Position numbers and translations under genes: made by a program. The notes below the pieces were generated by a model. The model worked only from the letters and a program-made list of their open reading frames with translations. It searched no databases and was not told the origin of the DNA. Below are positions 31,290 through 40,340 of a DNA stretch of 64,000 nt, in pieces (positions within the stretch are counted from its first letter, which is position 1; each line of letters begins with the position of its first letter). Source of the DNA: Streptococcus chenjunshii (GTDB lineage: Bacteria > Bacillota > Bacilli > Lactobacillales > Streptococcaceae); contig NZ_CP031733.1 of assembly GCF_003086355.1 (NCBI RefSeq), positions 868,001 to 932,000 of the forward strand, written 5' to 3'.

Positions 31290-32147
31290 ATGAGTATTTT
31301 TAAGAATGATCTGTGCCGCAAAGCTTCTTATATACTGTATGATTATCAGCTGACACTATTGGATAGCCCAATAAAGGATTATTATATCCATACGCACTAT
31401 GGCCGAACCCATGTGATTGAAACAGGGAATGATTCCGGCCGTCCGCTTTTGCTTTTCCATGGCGGCAATATGTCAGCAGCCTTTAATCTTCTGCTGCAAA
31501 ACTATTTGTTTTCAGATTTTCATATTTTTTCGGCTGATATTATCGGACAGCCTGGAAAAAGCGATGATTTTCAGGATAAACACTATCTGCAAAAATACGG
31601 TCTGTGGGCTGCTGAGGCGATAGAACAATTAGGCTATGATAAGATGCCTTGTCACGGTTTGTCTTATGGAGCAGGCATCTTGCTGCAGCTGATGTCACTT
31701 TGTCCTGAAAAAATAGAAAAAGCGGTTTTAGAGGTGCCTTCAGGCATCAATAATAAATTGGGGCGGGCTTTTTTTAAAATGGCTCTGCCCCTACTGCTCT
31801 ATCAGCTGACCAAAAAAGAAAACTATCTCCGAAAGGTCGCTGCTGTGATGACTTACGGTCATTTTTCCAAAAGCCAGGAGTTTTTGTTTTCCCTAAAAGA
31901 TACATTTGACCATGTCAAAATCAAAGGGCGGATTCCCCCAAACATCAGTTCGGACAGCCTGAGAGATTATCAGACTCCAACCTTGGTAATTGCTGCGGAA
32001 AAAGACTGTTTTTTCCCCAGCAAATATATTCTCCCTCAGGCTAAGGCAGTCATTCCTCATTGCGGATTATATGAGCTCAAAAGCAGAGGCCATCTCCATG
32101 ATCTGACCGAGCACGAAAAAGCAGTGATTATCAATTTTTATAAGTGA
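31290..32147 (+). CDS. Alpha/beta hydrolase
   Basis: The 285-residue protein has an alpha/beta hydrolase fold: oxyanion region LLFHGGNMSAAF (about 51-62), nucleophile Ser in CHGLSYGAGI (about 122-131), probable acid in AAEKDCFFPS (about 232) and histidine in SRGHLHDL (about 266-273). No signal peptide is seen, so it is probably cytoplasmic. The substrate is unknown. AGGAGAG precedes ATG. It stands alone between two hairpins, convergent with the MetE-like gene. Confidence 0.85.
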   Translation: MSIFKNDLCRKASYILYDYQLTLLDSPIKDYYIHTHYGRTHVIETGNDSGRPLLLFHGGNMSAAFNLLLQNYLFSDFHIFSADIIGQPGKSDDFQDKHYLQKYGLWAAEAIEQLGYDKMPCHGLSYGAGILLQLMSLCPEKIEKAVLEVPSGINNKLGRAFFKMALPLLLYQLTKKENYLRKVAAVMTYGHFSKSQEFLFSLKDTFDHVKIKGRIPPNISSDSLRDYQTPTLVIAAEKDCFFPSKYILPQAKAVIPHCGLYELKSRGHLHDLTEHEKAVIINFYK

Positions 32148-32223
32148 TATGTACAGAAGTATCTTCTAAACATACTTTTTAAAACCTTACCGTGTTCAGA
32201 TAACAACTGAAACCGTTCAGCCA

Positions 32224-32262
32224 AAAACCCTTTTTCAGCACAGCAGACTGAAAAAGGGTTTT
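32224..32262. terminator. Bidirectional terminator between convergent genes
   Basis: AAAACCCTTTTTCAG pairs perfectly with CTGAAAAAGGGTTTT (15 bp, 9-base loop). It separates the plus-strand hydrolase from the minus-strand MetE-like gene and can serve both. Confidence 0.85.
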
Positions 32263-32322
32263 GGTATACCGCATAATTCTATTGCAGCTGAGTTCAGCAG
32301 TGTCGTGTGACTGTTGCTGCAT

Positions 32323-33468
32323 TTAAGACCAGAACTTTTCTGCAATTTTTTGCCCCTGCCTGATTTTTGCCCACTGCTGCGGGATAGCCAGTTCATTTCC
32401 GGAATCGCAGGAGGCAAAACCGCATTGATGTGAGAGCAAAAGCCGTTCTTTAGGCAAAATTTGGCTGGCTTCTTCAAGCAGCCGTAGAGCCCGTTCTTCA
32501 TCATCTAAATCGGTCGTTTTACTGGAAAGCAGACCTAAAACAACCTCTGCATCAGAATCCTTAAGAGCTGCAAGAGCTTTCAAATCTCCGGAGACTTCAC
32601 TGTCCCATTCCAGGAAGAAGCGGTCATAGTGCTGGTTGCGAAGAAATTTTTCTGCAATCGCTTCGTAACTGCCGCCTGAAGCAGAACGGCTTTCATAATT
32701 ACCGCGGCAGTTATGGGTCCAGACCTTCAGTCCCAATTGATGGGCAAAATCAGCCACCTCATTGTTGATCTGGATAAATTCATCGGCTAAGTCAGCTAAG
32801 GCACTGTTGCCATCGGCAAAAAAGCTGGACGGATTGCTTTCATCGAAAAGCTCCCAGAGGCAGTCATCAAATTGAATGATTTCACCGCCTGCTGCTTTAT
32901 ATTCTGTTAAGAAGTCTTTATAGGCCCCGATTAAACCTGCCTTGAGCTCTTCATTTGTCTCATAAACTTGGCCTGGCCCGGCCAAACCATCAAAAATAGC
33001 TAATTCTGTATAGGCGTGAGCAGGTCCCCAAACAGTCAGTTTAGTGTCGGTGTCTCCAGCTTCTGCTTTGAGTAACCGATAGATTTCCAGAAAATGGTGA
33101 TTTTTACCTGAAAGAGGCTCTGTGATACGGATTCCAATATCTTTTCGTGTTTCATACTGACCGCCGTCATGGTCCTGAAAAGTATAGCCGTGATCAGCAA
33201 TATAGCGTTCAATTCCTTTCAGTCCCCAGACAAAGTCTAAATGCCACATAGATTTGGAATATTCACCATCTGTCAGCACATCAATACCGTTTTCCTTTTG
33301 CTGAGCAATAACGTTTTGAATGGCAGCTTTTTCGGTCTCCTGATAATTGGCAAAATTATCGTAAAAAGGATAAGCAATATCGTCTCGATTTTCGATAGCT
33401 GTCTTATACTGACGGAGTTCAGCCGGACGCAGGAGCGACCCGACAAGTTGAAATTTAGATTGACTCAT
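32323..33468 (-). CDS. MetE-like cobalamin-independent methyltransferase (YxjG type)
   Basis: The 381-residue protein matches the stand-alone C-terminal catalytic half of cobalamin-independent methionine synthase, as in Bacillus YxjG/YxjH. Candidate zinc ligands are seen: His and Cys in THNCRGN (about 251), Glu in FLEWDS (about 285) and Cys in SHQCGFAS (about 346). It probably transfers a methyl group to homocysteine or a related thiol, but the donor is not certain. A MetR-type box lies about 85 bases upstream on the minus strand, which supports methionine-dependent control. Confidence 0.88.
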   Translation of the reverse strand: MSQSKFQLVGSLLRPAELRQYKTAIENRDDIAYPFYDNFANYQETEKAAIQNVIAQQKENGIDVLTDGEYSKSMWHLDFVWGLKGIERYIADHGYTFQDHDGGQYETRKDIGIRITEPLSGKNHHFLEIYRLLKAEAGDTDTKLTVWGPAHAYTELAIFDGLAGPGQVYETNEELKAGLIGAYKDFLTEYKAAGGEIIQFDDCLWELFDESNPSSFFADGNSALADLADEFIQINNEVADFAHQLGLKVWTHNCRGNYESRSASGGSYEAIAEKFLRNQHYDRFFLEWDSEVSGDLKALAALKDSDAEVVLGLLSSKTTDLDDEERALRLLEEASQILPKERLLLSHQCGFASCDSGNELAIPQQWAKIRQGQKIAEKFWS

Positions 33469-33552
33469 AGCAACTACCTCTGTTTTGTTATAGTGTTGCT
33501 ATCATTTTAACGAAAGAAACTTTGTTTGAAAAATAGTTAAATTTGGCTAGGA

Positions 33553-33573
33553 GGTATAGTTTTAAACTATACC
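33553..33573 (-). promoter_or_regulatory. MetR/MtaR-type operator upstream of MetE-like gene
   Basis: The 17-base palindrome TATAGTTTTAAACTATA (33555-33571), extended by GG and CC on the two sides, matches the streptococcal MetR box (TATAGTTTnAAACTATA, from memory). A second near-copy stands before metA at 51763. LysR-type activation of methionine genes is the expected role. Confidence 0.85.
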
Positions 33574-33614
33574 CTAAAAAATTAGAAACAGCAGAGTTTT
33601 TTAAACACAAGATA

Positions 33615-33623
33615 TGTTACAAT
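33615..33623 (+). promoter_or_regulatory. Extended -10 promoter for the PHP phosphatase
   Basis: TGTTACAAT is the only promoter-like element in the divergent gap on the plus strand, about 190 bases before the start. The repeat copy at 33692 would lie within the leader. Confidence 0.5.
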
Positions 33624-33691
33624 AAAAAAGAGATTTAGCCTGTCAGCTTTGAGAATGGACGGTTCTTATGGCGGTCCTTTACTCTTGTGAA

Positions 33692-33798
33692 TTGAACACG
33701 GCCTAAAATCCTAGTGAAAAAGATGAAGTCCAGCGCGATGCAGGTTATCGCTGTCCTTCCCTATTTTCATACGGATTTCTTCACGGCCTTTGTATCTT
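33692..33798 (+). repeat. Hairpin repeat, subtype A, before PHP gene
   Basis: Left end TTGAACACGGCCTAA, right end TTCACGGCCTTTGTATCTT. Arms AAATCC/GGATTT and GAAAA/TTTTC pair, and the core is gcgcgatgcaggttatcgc. It ends 17 bases before the ATG, with GAAGGAGA between. Confidence 0.92.
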
Positions 33799-33815
33799 GT
33801 TGGAAGGAGAAAAAT

Positions 33816-34553
33816 ATGCGCGATAATCATTTACATACCTATTTTTCTTACGATTCAGATGCCGATTTTCGCGATTATCTGGAATACTACGATGGTGAAA
33901 TTGTGACAACTGAGCATTATGATTTATCTAATCCTTACAGTAAGCAAGATGACGTGCCTGATTATGCTGCCTACAGCCAAAAAATTAGGGAGTTAAAAGA
34001 GCAGTATGGCAACAGACTGAAAAAAGGGATTGAGATTGGCTATTATGCTCCCCGGGAGTCGGATATTCTGACTTATTTGGCAGGTAAAGACTATGATTTA
34101 AAGCTTCTCTCGGTACATCATAATGGCATCAATGACTATCTTGATGATGAGGTGGCTGGCATGGATAAGCATGCTGTTATTCAAGATTATTTAGACAGAC
34201 TTGAATATGCTATCGGGCGCGTAGAAGCAGACGTGCTGGCGCATTTTGACTACGGCTTTCGGCTGTTTGATGTCTCGGTTGAAGAATTAAAGGGTTATGA
34301 CATCCAGCTCCGACGAATTTTCCAAAAGATGATTGACTGCGGTTTAGCTTTTGAACTGAACAGCAAATCCATGTATCTTTACGGCCATGAGCATCTTTAC
34401 ATCTATGCACTCCGCTTGCTTAAGGAACTCGGCTGTCCAAAATACTCTATTGGTTCAGATGGGCATAAGCTGGAACATTTCAGATTGAAGTTCGACCGTA
34501 TTCGAGGACTTTTAGCAGATTATGGGATTGGAGAGGAGCAGCTGCTGCGATGA
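33816..34553 (+). CDS. PHP-domain histidinol-phosphatase family protein
   Basis: The 245-residue PHP-domain protein resembles HisK/HisJ-type histidinol phosphatase. Metal-binding residues appear in DNHLHTYFS (residues 3-11), TTEHYD (near 31), GIEIGY (near 70), SVHHNG (near 102), LAHFDYG (near 143) and SIGSDGHK (near 218). No other his genes lie nearby, so another phosphoester substrate is possible. The start is ATG 33816, behind GGAAGGAGA; the frame is open upstream into the repeat to 33714. It overlaps the next gene by four bases (ATGA). Confidence 0.82.
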   Translation: MRDNHLHTYFSYDSDADFRDYLEYYDGEIVTTEHYDLSNPYSKQDDVPDYAAYSQKIRELKEQYGNRLKKGIEIGYYAPRESDILTYLAGKDYDLKLLSVHHNGINDYLDDEVAGMDKHAVIQDYLDRLEYAIGRVEADVLAHFDYGFRLFDVSVEELKGYDIQLRRIFQKMIDCGLAFELNSKSMYLYGHEHLYIYALRLLKELGCPKYSIGSDGHKLEHFRLKFDRIRGLLADYGIGEEQLLR

Positions 34554-35179
34554 AAGTCATCTTTTTACATGGTTTGGGCCAAGATGCTTCGTCTTGGAAT
34601 GAGGTGGTGGCTGCCCTGCCTGACTGCGATTGCTTAACTTTAGAGTTGTTTGATGACGGCAGACTGCCAGATACCTTTGAAGTCCTGCAGAAGCAAGTAA
34701 GACAAGAATTGGATAAACTTCAAGAGGATTTTGTCTTGGTCGGTATTTCTTTAGGTGCTGTGGTAAGTCTGTCCTTCTTGGAAAAACCGCCGCAAAGCAT
34801 GGTAGCTGCTGTCTCTTCGGCCGGCCAGTACAGATTAGCTGGAAATCGCCTCTACGCATTACAGCGGCAATTATTCAAACTGATGCCAAAAGCTTTATTT
34901 ATCAAGCAAGGGGTCGATAAGGGGAACTTGATTCGCTTTTATCAGTCTCTTGAACAGTTTGATCTGACCGACGCCCTAAACGCTTCCCGGCTCCCCTGCC
35001 TCGTGGTCTGCGGTGATAAGGATAGGGCCAATTTAAGAGCAGCTAAAGAAATGGCTGCGCTGCTGCCCCGGGCGCAGCTGGAAATAATTAAAGGCGGCCG
35101 GCATGAGCTCAACCGGCAAAAGCCATCAGAGCTGGCAGAGCTTATCAAGGTATTTTTACAGACACTCAAAAACGGCTAG
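34550..35179 (+). CDS. Small alpha/beta hydrolase
   Basis: The 209-residue alpha/beta hydrolase has FLHGLGQDASSWNE (oxyanion loop, about 5-18), nucleophile in VGISLGAVV (Ser about 67), Asp in CGDKDRANL (about 157) and His in GGRHELN (about 185). It is cytoplasmic by appearance. Its start overlaps the PHP phosphatase stop (ATGA), so the two are coupled; a functional link is possible but unproven. The terminator stem includes its stop codon. Confidence 0.85.
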   Translation: MKVIFLHGLGQDASSWNEVVAALPDCDCLTLELFDDGRLPDTFEVLQKQVRQELDKLQEDFVLVGISLGAVVSLSFLEKPPQSMVAAVSSAGQYRLAGNRLYALQRQLFKLMPKALFIKQGVDKGNLIRFYQSLEQFDLTDALNASRLPCLVVCGDKDRANLRAAKEMAALLPRAQLEIIKGGRHELNRQKPSELAELIKVFLQTLKNG

Positions 35180-35206
35180 CTTATGCTTGAAGCTAGCCGT
35201 TTTTTG
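35171..35206 (+). terminator. Intrinsic terminator after small hydrolase
   Basis: AACGGCTAGCTT pairs with GAAGCTAGCCGTT and is followed by TTTTTT. The left stem contains the stop codon of the gene before it. Confidence 0.92.
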
Positions 35207-35261
35207 ATGTCGGCACTCTTAAACCAAGTAAGATATGAGAGGCTTCTACGTTCAGTATTGC

Positions 35262-35468
35262 GATAGCCGAAAGTCGGCTATTCTGACAGGGGTGCATCTG
35301 CGAAATCACAAATTTCGGACTTACCGCCAGCCGTAGACGTCTGAAGGCTTTATCGTCTTAACAGCCGACTGCACCCTTTTAGTCGTCCTGGCAGGGGTGC
35401 GTCTGCGAAATCACAGATTTCGGACTTACCGCCTTTTCATACGGATTTTTAAACGGCCTTTGTATCTT
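35262..35468 (+). repeat. Hairpin repeat, subtype D (left end lost)
   Basis: Contains the D core twice in part (GGGGTGCATCTGCGAAATCA and GGGGTGCGTCTGCGAAATCA, each followed by TTTCGGACTTACCG) and ends AACGGCCTTTGTATCTT. No GAACACGGCCTAA left end is seen; a GATAGCCGAAAGTCGGCTAT hairpin takes its place. The left limit is approximate. Confidence 0.75.
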
Positions 35469-35473
35469 GTGAA

Positions 35474-35581
35474 CTGAACACGGCCTAAAAGCTCGGAAAA
35501 AAGATGTCCCTCCCTCGTGTTTGGCAACACATCGGTTGGGCCCCTATTTTTCAGTCGCTTTTTATACAGCCTTTGTATCTT
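35474..35581 (+). repeat. Hairpin repeat, subtype E, tandem copy 1
   Basis: CTGAACACGGCCTAA to CAGCCTTTGTATCTT. Arms AAGC/GCTT and GAAAAA/TTTTTC pair, and the core has GTGTTTGGCAACAC. It is the first of four tandem E copies that form a duplicated 225 bp dimer. Confidence 0.9.
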
Positions 35582-35583
35582 AT

Positions 35584-35693
35584 GAGCTGCTCACACCCCA
35601 AAAGTTCGGAAAAAGAGGACCCTCCTTCGTGTTTGGCAACACATCGATTGGGCCCCTATTTTTCAGTCGCTTTTTATACGGCCTTTGTATCTT
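35584..35693 (+). repeat. Hairpin repeat, subtype E, tandem copy 2
   Basis: The left end has diverged (GCTGCTCACACCCCAAAA) but the core and right end GGCCTTTGTATCTT are kept. It is the second half of the first dimer. Confidence 0.85.
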
Positions 35694-35697
35694 GTGA

Positions 35698-35806
35698 ACT
35701 GAACACGGCCTAAAAGCTCGGAAAAAAGATGTCCCTCCCTCGTGTTTGGCAACACATCGGTTGGGCCCCTATTTTTCAGTCGCTTTTTATACGGCCTTTG
35801 TATCTT
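35698..35806 (+). repeat. Hairpin repeat, subtype E, tandem copy 3
   Basis: Almost identical to tandem copy 1, at an offset of 225 bases. It starts the second dimer. Confidence 0.9.
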
Positions 35807-35808
35807 AT

Positions 35809-35918
35809 GAGCTGCTCACACCCTAAAAGTTCGGAAAAAGAGGACCCTCCTTCGTGTTTGGCAACACATCGGTTGGGTCCCTATTTTTCAGTCGCTTTCT
35901 TAACGGACTTTGTGCCTT
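35809..35918 (+). repeat. Hairpin repeat, subtype E, tandem copy 4
   Basis: Almost identical to copy 2, but with a degenerate right end (ACGGACTTTGTGCCTT) that abuts the 3' end of the minus-strand alanine dehydrogenase gene. Confidence 0.85.
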
Positions 35919-35922
35919 ATTT

Positions 35923-37020
35923 TTACATTTCTGTGTATTCCAATCCCAAGGATTCAGCTACAGCTTTATTGGTGACTTTGCCGCGGTAGATATTTAGGCC
36001 TGTACGCAGTGCTTTGCTTTCAGCGACTGCTTTATCAGCTCCCTTATTGGCTAATTCTAAAGCATAGGTCAGTGTAGCATTGGTCAGAGCTAAGGTAGAG
36101 GTTCTCGCTACCGCTCCGGGCATATTGGCTACAGCATAGTGAACCACTCCGTCAACGACATAGGTTGGCTGGTCGTGTGTTGTCACGCGGTCAGCTGTCT
36201 CGATGATACCGCCTTGGTCGACTGCAACATCAATGACGACTGATCCTGTTTTCATTTGAGCAACCATGTCTTTTGTGACTAATTTTGGAGCTCTGGCTCC
36301 TGGAATGAGGACCGCGCCGATCAGAAGATCTGCATCTTTTACACTTTCAGCAATGTTGAGCGCATTGGACATCAGGGTTTGAACTTTACCGCCGAACTGT
36401 GTGTCTAATTCTGCCAGCCGCTGAGGATTGACATCGAGAATAGTGACATCTGCTCCGAGTCCGACAGCCATTTGAGCGGCATTAACACCGACATTACCGC
36501 CGCCGATAATAACAACATGGCCTTTTTTCACTCCGGGGACCCCACCGAGGAGAATACCGGATCCGCCTTCAATTTTAGTTAAAAACTGTGCTCCCAGCTG
36601 TGTTGCCATACGGCCGGCTACTTCACTCATAGGGTTGAGCAGCGGCAGTGTTCCGTGATCGACAACCGTTTCATAACCGACAGCAATAACTCCGCCGTCA
36701 ATCAGGGCTTGTGTCAGCTCAGGTGCTGGAGCTAAGTGCAGATAAGTGAAAAGCAGCAGTCCGGGGCGGAAATAAGGGTACTCGCTTGCCAGAGGTTCTT
36801 TAACTTTTAACACCATGTCAGCCTGCCAAACATCCTGTGCTTTATCTTTAATAACGGCTCCCTGCTCTTTGTACTGTTCATCAGTAAAGCCCGAACCGCT
36901 GCCGGCATTTGTTTCAATCCAGACTTCATGCCCGCTTTGCTTAAAAGCTAAAACTCCAGCAGGAGTGATAGCCACACGGTTTTCATTGTTTTTTATTTCT
37001 TTAGGTATACCAATAATCAT
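35923..37020 (-). CDS. ald: Alanine dehydrogenase
   Basis: Ald interconverts L-alanine and pyruvate plus ammonia with NAD. The 365-residue protein starts [16 protein letters not shown]. The NAD-binding motif [20 protein letters not shown] is near residue 175, and the family signature [12 protein letters not shown] is near residue 270. I chose ATG 37020, eight bases after AAAGGGG; an upstream in-frame ATG at 37038 would add MKGVAL and overlap the ribosome binding site. Four tandem repeats point into its 3' end from the other side. Confidence 0.95.
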   Translation of the reverse strand: MIIGIPKEIKNNENRVAITPAGVLAFKQSGHEVWIETNAGSGSGFTDEQYKEQGAVIKDKAQDVWQADMVLKVKEPLASEYPYFRPGLLLFTYLHLAPAPELTQALIDGGVIAVGYETVVDHGTLPLLNPMSEVAGRMATQLGAQFLTKIEGGSGILLGGVPGVKKGHVVIIGGGNVGVNAAQMAVGLGADVTILDVNPQRLAELDTQFGGKVQTLMSNALNIAESVKDADLLIGAVLIPGARAPKLVTKDMVAQMKTGSVVIDVAVDQGGIIETADRVTTHDQPTYVVDGVVHYAVANMPGAVARTSTLALTNATLTYALELANKGADKAVAESKALRTGLNIYRGKVTNKAVAESLGLEYTEM

Positions 37021-37272
37021 AAGTGCAACCCCTTTCATTTTATGCTAATATTTTCCCACAAAGCGTTTGGCTAGTCAAGAAAAAGTCTAAATTTTCATTC
37101 TGTTATTGGTGTAAAAAATCTGATAAATAAAAGAAAAGCTAAAAATTTTACAATTCGCTAACAATCTATCTGTCAGTAAAGATTTTTAATGTTTAAGAGG
37201 GGAAAGAATCGCAATATTAAGTTTGCTTTAAAAACAATAAAAATGTAAAATAAAGAGAAAAGAACACCTTTT

Positions 37273-37281
37273 TGTTATAAT
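37273..37281 (+). promoter_or_regulatory. Extended -10 promoter of the Clp-like gene
   Basis: TGTTATAAT lies 38 bases before the ATG. No CtsR heptanucleotide repeat (GGTCAAA) is visible in this gap, in contrast to typical clpC/clpE promoters. Confidence 0.65.
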
Positions 37282-37319
37282 GAAAAAAACGAAAACTCAC
37301 AGTATGGAAAGGAAATCTG

Positions 37320-40007
37320 ATGTCCGATAAAAAAAAGTCCAATGATTCCCTTATTATCGAATACAAGTTTACTAAACAGACAAAAGAAGCCTTAGAAGCA
37401 GCTGCCGAACTGGTCAAAGCAGATAAGAGAGAGCTGATTATGTCGCAGGATTTACTGTCTGCCTTGGCTTCGACTGTCGATTCAGGAGCTAATTATGCTT
37501 TGGGGCGCTATTCAATTACAAAAACCAAAATTCTCAAAGAAATTGAAGCAGCTGATCTAGTAAAGGAACGGATGGAAATCGTTCTGGATGAGCGTGACAA
37601 TTATTTAGGCAATCCAGAGCGGCGTCGGCGGCAGCTCCGGGCAAGATGGCTGAAAGCCAATCCGGTGGAATTTCTGCCGGAAGCGGCAACGCAGACGCGA
37701 GTTAAGTATGCCCAGGATCTTTTTCTGAGCGAGAATGTTAAAAACATCCTTGAGTTCGCTGAAGAGATGCGTTTTCAGAATGTTCCGGAAGGCGGTATTG
37801 ACAGTTACTGGATACTGATAGGCATGGTGCAGGATGAAGCCTCTAATGCCTGCCAGGTTATCGAAAAATTAATGCTGAAATATGACCCCCATCTGATGCT
37901 GTCACTGGAAGATATTCAGTCCCGTTTTTCGATTCGTGAGGGGCATTACCATTGGAGTGATTTTCGTGACGGACGTGCTGAAGAAGAGCGGCAAAAAAAA
38001 GCGGCGGAGTCAGAACAGATCTCTCACAAACTGGATAATCCCGATTATTCTATCTTAGAGGATATTGCTACGGATCTGACAGAAAAAGCGGAAAAAGGCC
38101 TGCTGCAGCCAGTTATCGGCCGTGAAAAGGAACTGAAAAGTATTGAAGTGGCTCTGGTCCGGCGGGATAAAAACAATGTCGCCCTTTTAGGTGAAGGCGG
38201 TGTTGGTAAATCGGCCATTGTTGAAGGTTTAGCGATAAAGATTGTCAATCAGGAAATCCCTTCGCTGAAAGGGAAAAAAATTCTGCAGTTCAGTCTCAAG
38301 GATTTAAATGCTGCTCTGCGCTGGGAATATAACCGAGGCGTTCTGAGATTTATTGACGAGATGGCACGGGAGAAAAATGTCATCCTGTTTATTGACGAAA
38401 TTCATATGCTGTGGGAAGGAAAATCTCTGACGGATTCCTTAAAACCGGTTATGGCCCGCAGTGATTTCCGAATTATCGGCGCTACCACGCCCAGAGAGTG
38501 GCAGGATTATATTGCGCGTGATTCTGCCTTAGTTCGGCGATTTGAAAAAATAACGGTTGCCGAACCGTCGCTCGAAGATACTCAAAAAATAGTCAAGGCA
38601 GTGATTCCAGTTTACGAAAATCACTATAACCTGCATTATAATCAAGGAGCTATCAGCGGGGCTGTCAAATTGGCTAAGCGCTACTTGCTGCAGGAAAGGC
38701 TGCCTGACAGCGCCTTTACCGTCATTGATAATGCCGGCGCTCTGGTCAGTATTGAGGGCGGGACAGTCTCAAAGGCTAATCAGGCTTATGACGCTAAGCT
38801 AAAGAGATTAAAGAATAAGCTAAAACAGCTTCAAGCGGTAGAATTTCCTGACAGGGAGCAGATTGACAAGGTACGGCAAAAGATGTCAGACCTTCAGGCG
38901 GATTTCCAAAAATCGAGAAATAAAATGACATCTAATCCTCAAAATAATCTGCGTGTCGGTGTTAAAGATGTCAAAAAAGCGGTTGCTTTAAAAACAGGGA
39001 TTCCTCTCAAAGATATCAAGGTATCCACAAGAGAAGCAGACAGAGCAGACTCGCTGGAAAGGCTGAAACAGCTGCCGGAGCGGCTGTCACAAAAAATTAT
39101 CGGCCAGTCAGAAGCGATTGATGCCATTTCAAGGGCCGTTATTCGTTCAAAAACCGGCTTTCGCAATCCTCATCGTCCGGTAGGTGTTTATCTGTTTTTG
39201 GGAACGAGCGGTGTTGGCAAAACAGAAACAGCTAAGACACTGGCGTCAGAGATGTTCGGTCAGCACAATCGTATGATCCGTATCGACATGTCGGAGTTTC
39301 AGGAAGAGCACACAGTATCTAAGCTGATTGGCGCACCGCCCGGCTATGTTGGTTTTGAAGGCGGCGGACAGCTGACCAATAAAGTCCGTCAGGAGCCCTA
39401 TTCGGTGATTTTATTCGATGAAATTGAAAAAGCCCATCCCAAAATTTTTGACATTCTGCTGCAAGTCTTTGATGACGGCATCTTAACCGATGGCAACGGA
39501 GTGACGACTGATTTTAAAGAAACCATTATTGTGATGACCTCTAATTTAGGCATGGGAGACAGTCAGCAGACCTCAGGAATCGGTTTTGGCCAGCTGGCTT
39601 CACAGCTGGATTATGACTACATTAATAATAATGCTCAGTCTGCCATAAAAAGTTATTTCCGGCCTGAATTTTTAAACCGTATTGATGAGATTGTCACCTT
39701 CAAACCTTTTGATGAGCAGGCGCTCTTTGAAATTGCCAGCCTCCTCTTAAAAGAAGAACAGGCTCTCATTGCCGACCAAGGAATTGACGCTCGCTTTGAT
39801 GAAAAGGCTGCTGCTTTTATTGCCCAGACCTGCTCAGATCCTATCAACGGAGCCAGACCTCTGAAACGCGGTATTACTCGCTTGGTTGAAGATAAACTTT
39901 CCAGTATGCTGATTAACGGCGATATAAAACGCGGTGACCGTATTCTTATCACAGCAGACAAAGAAATCCAAGTCTTAAAACAAGAAAACAAGAAAAATCG
40001 TTCTTAA
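37320..40007 (+). CDS. ClpC-like AAA+ unfoldase (divergent paralogue)
   Basis: The 895-residue class I Hsp100 protein has a double Clp-N-like region (about 10-180), AAA-1 with Walker A GEGGVGKSA (about 290) and Walker B VILFIDEIH (about 353), a short coiled-coil middle segment (about 490-545) and AAA-2 with GTSGVGKTE (about 626), pore loop GYVGFEGG and Walker B VILFDEIEKAH. A GIGFG tripeptide near 752-756 sits where ClpP-binding loops occur, so it probably delivers substrates to ClpP. The first pore loop (ALRWEYNRGV) differs strongly from the usual KYRGEFE. No McsA/ctsR neighbours. Its specific substrates are unknown. Confidence 0.8.
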   Translation: MSDKKKSNDSLIIEYKFTKQTKEALEAAAELVKADKRELIMSQDLLSALASTVDSGANYALGRYSITKTKILKEIEAADLVKERMEIVLDERDNYLGNPERRRRQLRARWLKANPVEFLPEAATQTRVKYAQDLFLSENVKNILEFAEEMRFQNVPEGGIDSYWILIGMVQDEASNACQVIEKLMLKYDPHLMLSLEDIQSRFSIREGHYHWSDFRDGRAEEERQKKAAESEQISHKLDNPDYSILEDIATDLTEKAEKGLLQPVIGREKELKSIEVALVRRDKNNVALLGEGGVGKSAIVEGLAIKIVNQEIPSLKGKKILQFSLKDLNAALRWEYNRGVLRFIDEMAREKNVILFIDEIHMLWEGKSLTDSLKPVMARSDFRIIGATTPREWQDYIARDSALVRRFEKITVAEPSLEDTQKIVKAVIPVYENHYNLHYNQGAISGAVKLAKRYLLQERLPDSAFTVIDNAGALVSIEGGTVSKANQAYDAKLKRLKNKLKQLQAVEFPDREQIDKVRQKMSDLQADFQKSRNKMTSNPQNNLRVGVKDVKKAVALKTGIPLKDIKVSTREADRADSLERLKQLPERLSQKIIGQSEAIDAISRAVIRSKTGFRNPHRPVGVYLFLGTSGVGKTETAKTLASEMFGQHNRMIRIDMSEFQEEHTVSKLIGAPPGYVGFEGGGQLTNKVRQEPYSVILFDEIEKAHPKIFDILLQVFDDGILTDGNGVTTDFKETIIVMTSNLGMGDSQQTSGIGFGQLASQLDYDYINNNAQSAIKSYFRPEFLNRIDEIVTFKPFDEQALFEIASLLLKEEQALIADQGIDARFDEKAAAFIAQTCSDPINGARPLKRGITRLVEDKLSSMLINGDIKRGDRILITADKEIQVLKQENKKNRS

Positions 40008-40092
40008 AGTATACTCAATTACAGCTATAACTCCCGTATCTCTGACCTGATTAGTAAGTGACTGTCGAAACTGCTGTCAACAGTTTCGGTAG

Positions 40093-40326
40093 TCTTATGA
40101 TAAAGCGATGTCATCCTACTATAGCGATGTGGCAAAAGATGATACTGTCAGGGAAAAAGAATTTCTTCAAAATAAGGACTGGAATGAGATCAAACAAACG
40201 ATATACAGCAGTCTGGTCCCGACAGATATTCTGACAGCAGGCGAGACAGAAAGCAAGGCCTATATTGCCGAGCATTACAGCGATGTTTCACAGTTTTTGG
40301 ATCGTTTAGAAGCGGCCGCTAAATAG
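40093..40326 (+). pseudogene. C-terminal fragment, probably of a polymorphic toxin
   Basis: An open frame of about 77 codons runs from after a stop at 40090-40092 to 40326. It has an ATG at 40108, but no ribosome binding site precedes it. The sequence (EFLQNKDWNEIKQTIYSSL...YIAEHYSDVSQFLDRLEAAAK) is helical and unremarkable. Because it directly precedes two TipC-family immunity genes, the simplest reading is the tail of a lost TelC-type LXG toxin. I cannot confirm homology; it could also be a small real gene. Confidence 0.5.
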
Positions 40327-40340
40327 CAAAGAGGCTACAA

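Noticed and set aside
35504..35989. Two open frames beginning MSLPRVWQHIGWAPIF within the repeat array
   Set aside because: They are translations of the tandem E-type repeats, contain the same peptide because the DNA is repeated, and have no ribosome binding site.
40108..40326. 72-residue frame as an intact small gene
   Set aside because: No ribosome binding site stands before the ATG and the frame is open upstream of it, so a truncated toxin end is more likely. The alternative is kept as uncertain.
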